A stretch of DNA of 64,000 bases from Streptomyces sp. NBC_01235 (GTDB lineage Bacteria > Actinomycetota > Actinomycetes > Streptomycetales > Streptomycetaceae). Positions 59,256 to 64,000 of this stretch are shown one piece after another. Each line of letters begins with the position of its first letter. Within the stretch, counting starts at the first letter, position 1. A program made the translations under genes and the position numbers. The stretch lies in the NCBI RefSeq assembly GCF_035989285.1, contig NZ_CP108513.1, forward strand, positions 5,580,001-5,644,000. The letters run 5' to 3'. Below the pieces are notes generated by a model. That model was given only the letters and a program-made list of their open reading frames with translations, was not told the origin of the DNA and searched no databases.

Positions 59256-59486
59256 ATGGCGAGCAATCAGCAGACCAGACCAGCCGTCGGTGAACTGGCG
59301 AAAGACAGTGTCACCGGACGTATCGGCGTCGTCATGGGCGAGATCGGTGGCCGCGTGCAGATGCGGCCGGTCCGTGGCGGCAAGGAGTGGGATGCCCTGC
59401 CGGACGACGTGGCGGCACCCAGTGCGCGCGAGGAACTGAGCGCACGTCTGGCCGTACGGAACGGCAACAGCCGGGTCCCGCTGTGA
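59256..59486 (+). CDS. Conserved 76-aa hypothetical protein
   Basis: MASNQQTRPAVGELAKDSVT, then GRIGVVMGEIGGRVQMRPVR, then a polar tail. The first half looks like a small beta-barrel (KOW/SH3-like: V-G-E-L-x6-GRIGVV). I recall the same protein in similar Streptomyces cassettes. The stop overlaps the next start (TGATG), so translation is coupled. Confidence 0.7.
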   Translation: MASNQQTRPAVGELAKDSVTGRIGVVMGEIGGRVQMRPVRGGKEWDALPDDVAAPSAREELSARLAVRNGNSRVPL

Positions 59487-59584
59487 TGCGCGCCATCGGC
59501 CGGTATGCCGGGGTCCTGTTCATCATCTGCATCAGCGGTTCGTGCGGTCTGGTGATCGGCATGGCCCTCGGGACCGGCCAGTAG
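59486..59584 (+). CDS. 32-aa single-span membrane peptide
   Basis: MRAIGRYAGVLFIICISGSC, then GLVIGMALGTGQ. Almost the whole peptide is one membrane helix with two Cys. Translationally coupled to the 76-aa gene. Too short for most gene callers. Confidence 0.6.
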   Translation: MRAIGRYAGVLFIICISGSCGLVIGMALGTGQ

Positions 59585-59735
59585 ACCGGCCGCCCCGGAC
59601 GGGTGCCGACCGCACGGCTCCCCGTCCCCGTCCGGGGCCGGCCACCAAGCCCGCTTCCCGATCGTCTCTGAGCCGAGCTCGGCGATCAGGGCGGGTTGTA
59701 CGTGCCACGCACCATCTCACCTGAGGAGATTGCAC

Positions 59736-60179
59736 ATGACGGCAACAGCGAACGATCAGAAGACCGGTCGCGCGGTGGCTGGTGAAGAACTGTTCGAGAG
59801 CCTGGCCCGCTTCGTGGTCAACCACAACGAGCAGTCCCCCGAGCGCGCCGAGCGGATCGCGGACCAGGCGGTGGCGTTCCTGGTCACGGCGGCCACCGCC
59901 ACCGTCCCCATGGTCCCGTCCGATGACGTCGACCTCGGCCTTCACGCGCTCATCCTGCACACGAAGGAATACGCCGTGCTGTGCGAGCAGTACGCCGGTC
60001 GCTTCCTGCACCACAACCCGACGCCCGGCGGCGGAACCCGCGACCTGGAGAAGGTCGCCGCCTCCGCTCGCGCCATGAAAGCGGCCGGGTTCGTGGTCTT
60101 CGACGACCTGTGGACCGTGGACGGCACGAACCTCGCACAGTGCGACTCGGACTGCGGCCGTCCCTACGGTCAGGCGTAG
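59736..60179 (+). CDS. GRDP-like (glycine-rich domain-containing protein-like) protein with C-terminal Cys motif
   Basis: A 147-aa protein; GAGGAG lies 7 bases before ATG 59736. A helical N terminus (GEELFESLARFVVNHNEQSP) precedes the family hallmark DVDLGLHALILHTKEYAVLC and YAGRFLHHNPTPGG, the pattern annotated as glycine-rich domain-containing protein. After a short link the protein ends DLWTVDGTNLAQCDSDCGRP. The Cys-x3-Cys tail could bind metal or be a modification site. The kinase-like gene follows after 70 bp. Confidence 0.65.
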   Translation: MTATANDQKTGRAVAGEELFESLARFVVNHNEQSPERAERIADQAVAFLVTAATATVPMVPSDDVDLGLHALILHTKEYAVLCEQYAGRFLHHNPTPGGGTRDLEKVAASARAMKAAGFVVFDDLWTVDGTNLAQCDSDCGRPYGQA

Positions 60180-60249
60180 CACACGACAACAGCGACGCGG
60201 CCGGCCTCGACTCGTAGTCGGCCGCGCTCGCCGGAAGGAGAAAGAGACC

Positions 60250-61086
60250 TTGCCCGGCCCAACCCCTGAACTCCCGATCGTGGTGCTCGACGCGCTCATG
60301 CCCACGGCCCAGCGCCTGGTTATCAACCGCCGGGGCTCCACAGTCTGGGAAGTGGACGGCCCTCGCGGCCACTACGCCGTGAAGCTCGGCCATCCGATCG
60401 AAGCCACAGCCGAGTGGCCCGCCCAGCCCTGGACCGCTCTCGCCCCCGCACGCGAGGGCGCCGTCCTGCATCGCCTCGGGCTCAACGGGATCGCGTACGG
60501 CGAATGGGAGCACGGCACTTGGAACTTCCAGCCTTGGCACGAAGGGCCAGACCTCTACACGCTGTGGGAGCCATGCCGTAAGCAGGGCTCGTCCATCAAA
60601 CCCCACATCAGTGTGGCGCGAGGATGCGCCGAAGCTCTGGCCGATCTCCACGTAAGAGGCTGGGCACACGGTGATGTGCAGCCCGCCCACTTCATCATCG
60701 GGCCGGAACGCACGCATCTCATCGACCTCGCCTTGGCCCGGGGCGGACAGGTACCCGAGGGGTACGACTTCCCGTTCCGCGGATGCCTCGTCCACTACGA
60801 GGCACCGGAGATCGCGCGCAGCGTGCTCGACACCGGGGAAGCCGAGCCGACGCAGGAGGCCGACATCTACGCGCTCGGGGCCTCCCTGCTCATCTCCGCC
60901 ACAGGCTGGCGCGCGGTCGAGTACCCGGACGATGCTCCGCGCCCCGTGCAGCGAGAGGCAGTGGCCAACGGCCGACGTCGGCCCGTGAAAGTGCCCGGTG
61001 AGCTGGGCGAACTGGTCGACACCATGCTCAGCCACGCTCCGGAGGATCGGCCCACCATCTACGAGGTGGTCAAAGCCCTGATCTGA
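60250..61086 (+). CDS. Ser/Thr protein kinase-like protein
   Basis: A 278-aa protein; TTG start after GGAAGGAG. Kinase landmarks: AVKLGH (Lys45), AREG (Glu70), catalytic loop HVRGWAHGDVQPAHFIIG (HGD instead of HRD), LIDLALA in place of DFG (Asp159), activation end HYEAPEIA and EADIYALGASLLI. No transmembrane segment and no PASTA repeats, so it is soluble. The substrate is unknown; the GRDP-like protein or the XRE/TPR regulator are the natural candidates. A terminator follows. Confidence 0.85.
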   Translation: MPGPTPELPIVVLDALMPTAQRLVINRRGSTVWEVDGPRGHYAVKLGHPIEATAEWPAQPWTALAPAREGAVLHRLGLNGIAYGEWEHGTWNFQPWHEGPDLYTLWEPCRKQGSSIKPHISVARGCAEALADLHVRGWAHGDVQPAHFIIGPERTHLIDLALARGGQVPEGYDFPFRGCLVHYEAPEIARSVLDTGEAEPTQEADIYALGASLLISATGWRAVEYPDDAPRPVQREAVANGRRRPVKVPGELGELVDTMLSHAPEDRPTIYEVVKALI

Positions 61087-61140
61087 CCCCGACGCCCCGA
61101 CTCGTCTCGCGCCACCCGTGCGCGGACGCCAACAACAAAA

Positions 61141-61186
61141 GACCGGACCACCCCTCAGCCTGGACAGCATTCCGGGTGGTCCGGTC
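61141..61186 (+). terminator. Terminator after the kinase gene
   Basis: GACCGGACCACCC / GGGTGGTCCGGTC, a 13-bp stem with a 20-nt loop, after an A-rich stretch. Confidence 0.75.
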
Positions 61187-61703
61187 GTGGAAGCCCTGAT
61201 CAGGACCCCGGTGCCGATGGTACCGGGGCGGTCGGCGTGCGCGGATTCGGGTGCGGCTACAACCCCTGCTTGCTGTTGTCGAGTTAGAGAGGAGGCCTGT
61301 TGAAGTTCGGTCATTGGAAGCACAGTTCGGACCTGAGCCACCGAAAGTCAGCCACGGCGGCGGGAGCGCCGAACGAGCACCCGTCACGTGTGCCTCCAGC
61401 AACCCCGTTCCGGCCTCAGCCACGCTTTCCGATTGTGAAACCGTGGTCAGCCGGACGGCGCGGTCACGCTTGGTCGGGCTCGGCCTGGTCCTGGTCGTGG
61501 TCCTGGTGCTCGGGCTGGTCGAGTTGCTTCCTGGCCTGGCTGTCTGCCTTGGCGGTGTTGCGCGCTGAGTGGCCGGGGGCCGGCGCAGCGGTGGCGGAGA
61601 CAGGGAGCGGCGGCGGCCCGTGGCCGCCAGCGCGCGCGGGCCGCCGCAGGCGGGCCGCCTTGATCCAGTAAAGAAACTCTGAACAGCACCGCAGGGCAGT
61701 GGT
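61187..61703. other. Region before IS481 with one doubtful ORF on each strand
   Basis: On the plus strand TTG 61300 has an excellent GAGAGGAGG upstream and opens a 123-aa frame (MKFGHWKHSSDLSHRKSATA) that quickly becomes Trp/Ser-rich and looks non-natural after about 50 residues. On the minus strand 61464-61730 reads an Ala/Pro then Gln/Asp-rich 88-aa frame (PAPGHSARNTAKADSQARKQ). Either may be the remnant of a frameshifted plasmid-type gene. Not called as genes. Confidence 0.4.
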
Positions 61704-63677
61704 TGTCCGGTCCCGGGAGATGCTTGACACTTCGATCCCAGCTGATGGTTGACGGTGGCCGTGATCGGCTTTGCTGTGCGCGTCGTTGCGGTGCGTGTGG
61801 GGAGGCCGGGATTGGCTCTGGTGGAGTTGTCGGTTGTCGAGCAGAGATACCGGGCTGTTCTGGCGGTGCTGGCGGGTGCGACGGTGACGGAGATCGCCGC
61901 TCAGCTAGGTGTTTCCAGGCAGACCGTGAGCGGGTGGAAGTCCCGGTATGCCGCGTCGGGCCTGGCTGGACTGGCGGACCGTTCCCGTAGGCCGGCTTCG
62001 TGTCCGCATCAGGCGTCTGCCGAGGTGGAGGCGGCTGTGTGTGAGCTGCGGCGCAAGCATCCCCGGTGGGGGCCGCGGCGGATCGCTCATGTGCTGGAGC
62101 GGTCCGGGGAGGTGAGCCCGGTGCCGTCACGGATGACGGTGTATCGGATCCTGGTGCGGCATGGGCTGGTGGAGCCGGGGGTCAGGCGCCGGAAGCGGTC
62201 GGATTACAAGCGCTGGCAGCGGGACCGTGCCATGCAGTTGTGGCAGATGGACATCGTCGGCGGGGTGATGCTGGTCAACCCGGTCACCGGCGAGCTGACC
62301 GAGGCCAAGGTCGTGACCGGCGTGGATGACCATTCCCGGTACTGCGTGATCGCATCGGTGGTCGAGCGGGCGACCGGCCGGGCGGTCTGCGCGGCGTTCG
62401 CCCAAGCCTTGCAGACGTTCGGGGTGCCGGAAGAGGTGCTCACGGACAACGGCAAACAGTTCACCGACCGGTTCGGGCAGGGCGGTGAGGTGCTGTTCGA
62501 CCGGATCTGCCGGGAGAACGGGATCGCGCACCGGCTGACCCAGCCGGCGTCGCCGACCACGACGGGCAAGGTCGAGCGGTTCCATCAGACGCTGCGGCGT
62601 GAACTCCTCGACGACTGCGGCGCGTTCGAGAGCATCGCAGCGGCTCAGGCGGCGCTGGATGCGTGGGTGGAGGAGTACAACTCCGAGCGGCCGCACCAGG
62701 CCCTGGACATGCAGTCCCCGGCGGACCGGTTCACCCCGGTTCCCGAGCAGGAACGGGACGTGCTGAGCCTGAGGATCCCTGGAGTGCTTGCCCTGGTGCC
62801 GCAGCAGCGGACGGCGCCTGTGGTGGTCCCGGATCCGGCCGAAGCGGTGCCTGTTCCCGCCCCTCCCGAGGTGGTGCCGGCGGACGAGGGCGGGCCGGTG
62901 GAGTTCGAGCGGGTGGTGCCTGCGAGTGGGAATCTGCAGGTGGCGGGCAAGCAGTTCTGGCTCAGTCCGGCCCGCTCGGGGCTGACGGTGACGTTCTGGG
63001 CCGACACCTCGGTGATCCATGTGCTGGTCGCGGGGACGCGGATCAAGACCGTGCGCTCGCACCTGTCCGTCTCTGATCTGGCGGTGCTGGCGGCCCGGGG
63101 AGGACGTGCGGCCGGCCCGGCACCGCTGCCTGTCGGCGACGGGGCGGCGTTCGAGGTGGACCGGGTGGTGAACAACAGCGGGCTGGTGGGCCTGGGCGGG
63201 CACCAGGTGCTGGCCGCGGAGATTCTCGGCGGCCGCCAGGTGGGCATCCGGATAGACGGTGAGACGCTGTCGTTCTTCGACCTGTCCTCGCGGGAGCTGC
63301 TGCGGGTGCGGCCCAACCCGCTCAGCTCCGACGAAGTCCAGCGTCTGCGCGGTCTGCGGCCCGCAGGCCCGCCGCCCAGGCCGAGCGTGGAGCCGGTGCG
63401 GGTGCAGCGGCGGATCAGCGCTGTGGGCACGATCATGGTCTGCCGCCAGAGCGTCTCCCTCGGCCGCCCCTACGCAGGCCAGACGGTGACCGTGCACGTG
63501 TCGGACGCGACCCTCACCGTCCACCTGGACGGCCAGGTCCGCGTCATCCAGCGCACCACCGACATTCCCGTCCGCCACGTGAAGGCGAACAAACCCCGTG
63601 AAGTTTCCGATGTTGTCTAGGCCCACCGTCAAGCATCACCTGGGACCAGAACGTCAGCCATCACCTGGGACTAGACA
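61704..63677 (+). mobile_element. IS481-family insertion sequence, complete, 1974 bp
   Basis: The element begins TGTCCGGTCCCGGGAGATGC and, read inward from the right, TGTCTAGTCCCAGGTGATGG. Each end carries two tandem copies of a GTCCCAGGTGATGCTTGAC-like motif. A 15-bp duplication CCGCAGGGCAGTGGT lies immediately outside both ends (61689-61703 and 63678-63692). Both features show a recent, intact insertion. Confidence 0.93.
61812..63620 (+). CDS. IS481-family transposase (long form)
   Basis: A 602-aa protein; TTG 61812 follows GGGGAGG. HTH VTEIAAQLGVSRQTVSGW, then HTH_32-like CELRRKHPRWGPRRIAHVL. The DDE rve core reads LWQMDIVGGVM, EEVLTDNGKQF and TTGKVERFHQTLRREL. After the catalytic core (about residue 335) there is an extra 260-residue beta-rich C-terminal region with repeated strands (VAGKQFWLSPARSGLTVTFW and VCRQSVSLGRPYAGQTVTVH). 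The long form is known in actinobacterial IS481 members. Confidence 0.93.
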   Translation: MALVELSVVEQRYRAVLAVLAGATVTEIAAQLGVSRQTVSGWKSRYAASGLAGLADRSRRPASCPHQASAEVEAAVCELRRKHPRWGPRRIAHVLERSGEVSPVPSRMTVYRILVRHGLVEPGVRRRKRSDYKRWQRDRAMQLWQMDIVGGVMLVNPVTGELTEAKVVTGVDDHSRYCVIASVVERATGRAVCAAFAQALQTFGVPEEVLTDNGKQFTDRFGQGGEVLFDRICRENGIAHRLTQPASPTTTGKVERFHQTLRRELLDDCGAFESIAAAQAALDAWVEEYNSERPHQALDMQSPADRFTPVPEQERDVLSLRIPGVLALVPQQRTAPVVVPDPAEAVPVPAPPEVVPADEGGPVEFERVVPASGNLQVAGKQFWLSPARSGLTVTFWADTSVIHVLVAGTRIKTVRSHLSVSDLAVLAARGGRAAGPAPLPVGDGAAFEVDRVVNNSGLVGLGGHQVLAAEILGGRQVGIRIDGETLSFFDLSSRELLRVRPNPLSSDEVQRLRGLRPAGPPPRPSVEPVRVQRRISAVGTIMVCRQSVSLGRPYAGQTVTVHVSDATLTVHLDGQVRVIQRTTDIPVRHVKANKPREVSDVV

Positions 63678-63784
63678 CCGCAGGGCAGTGGTCGCGCAAC
63701 CTGAGAGACACGGTGCCGTGGGCAAGCCCCGGCGGTCCGAGCAAGCACGGTACGGAACAACGGCACGGCGGCAAGCGGGGAGCA

Positions 63785-64000
63785 ATGAGCGAGCACATAC
63801 CGGACAACGAAATGGGGTCGACCAGCATTCACGTCGGGGACACGGATCAGGTTGCCGCGCTGATCAAGGAGATGCGGGCCATGGTCGTCCGCCTCAGGAG
63901 GGACACCAGGGAGTTGCGAGAGGAAGTGGCCCAGCTCAGGACTACGGCTTCGACCGCTGAGCCTTCAACTCCTCGACCTCACGCCGCAGTTCCTGATGAT
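63785..64000 (+). CDS. Coiled-coil hypothetical protein, 3' end outside window
   Basis: ATG 63785 (GGGGAG just upstream) opens MSEHIPDNEMGSTSIHVGDT, then DQVAALIKEMRAMVVRLRRD and TRELREEVAQLRTTASTAEP, which continue in a heptad pattern to the edge. 72 codons are visible. No domain seen. Confidence 0.6.
   Translation, partial: MSEHIPDNEMGSTSIHVGDTDQVAALIKEMRAMVVRLRRDTRELREEVAQLRTTASTAEPSTPRPHAAVPDD

Noticed and set aside
61062..61213. Duplicated 3' end of the kinase gene (GTGG..AAGCCCTGATC)
   Set aside because: Only about 11 consecutive identical bases plus scattered matches; could be chance next to the terminator.

Overview
This is a GC-rich actinobacterial chromosome segment and almost certainly Streptomyces. 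The evidence is the strong third-position G/C bias, frequent GTG and TTG starts, the paired SigB/F-type sigma genes next to upp and tadA, a subtilisin-inhibitor-like protein, a DtxR/DmdR-type iron box, and the large family of MarR, TetR and ECF regulators. Gene order resembles the core of other Streptomyces chromosomes, with accessory patches at about 32.3-34.6 kb and from about 52.4 kb to the right edge. Species cannot be told from the sequence alone.

Left third (1-24 kb). A penicillin-acylase-family gene and a siderophore-interacting protein gene diverge from a 19-bp iron box. An HhH-GPD protein, a frameshifted DUF308 membrane protein, small secreted ORFs and a decayed HerA-like ATPase follow. 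Then come a LytR-C protein, upp, a TadA-associated acidic protein, tadA, tRNA-Ser(CGA) and two sigma factors (sigF/sigN type). After a lipoprotein, a MarR regulator precedes a 14-TM efflux pump that carries three carboxypeptidase-regulatory-like domains, followed by a YceI protein with the same kind of domain. At 19-23.5 kb a TetR gene diverges from what looks like a rifamycin-resistance operon: a rifamycin-associated element (RAE), a GT1 glycosyltransferase (rgt-like), and a HelR/HelD-type RNA-polymerase-recycling ATPase.

Middle (24-50 kb). A response regulator, a histidine kinase, a GT2-GtrA protein and a GT39 membrane glycosyltransferase form one minus-strand operon. A Nudix gene at 32.3/34.4 kb has been split by an island carrying a DUF2637 membrane protein. 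A secreted beta-propeller, tRNA-Arg(ACG), tRNA-Ser(GCT) and an SSI-like inhibitor follow. Next is a 1529-aa PAS/pseudo-kinase/receiver protein with a long Pro/Gln/Ala linker. A TetR/MFS pair has two 18-bp palindromic operators. The rest of this part is an acyl-CoA ligase, a SigE-type ECF sigma factor, and a coupled MaoC/OB-MaoC/thiolase operon typical of steroid or side-chain CoA metabolism.

Right part (50-64 kb). A Prim-Pol-domain protein, a lipoprotein and a tRNA-Ser(TGA) with a damaged acceptor stem precede a lower-GC accessory stretch. That stretch holds a Nudix-like protein with a HAD phosphatase, a pentapeptide membrane protein and an IS5-family element. It is followed by a Nudix hydrolase convergent with an XRE/TPR regulator that diverges, over a perfect 17-bp operator, from a cassette of small proteins. 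The cassette contains a GRDP-like protein with a Cys-containing tail and a Ser/Thr-kinase-like protein. An intact IS481-family element (1974 bp, 15-bp target duplication) and the start of a coiled-coil gene end the window.
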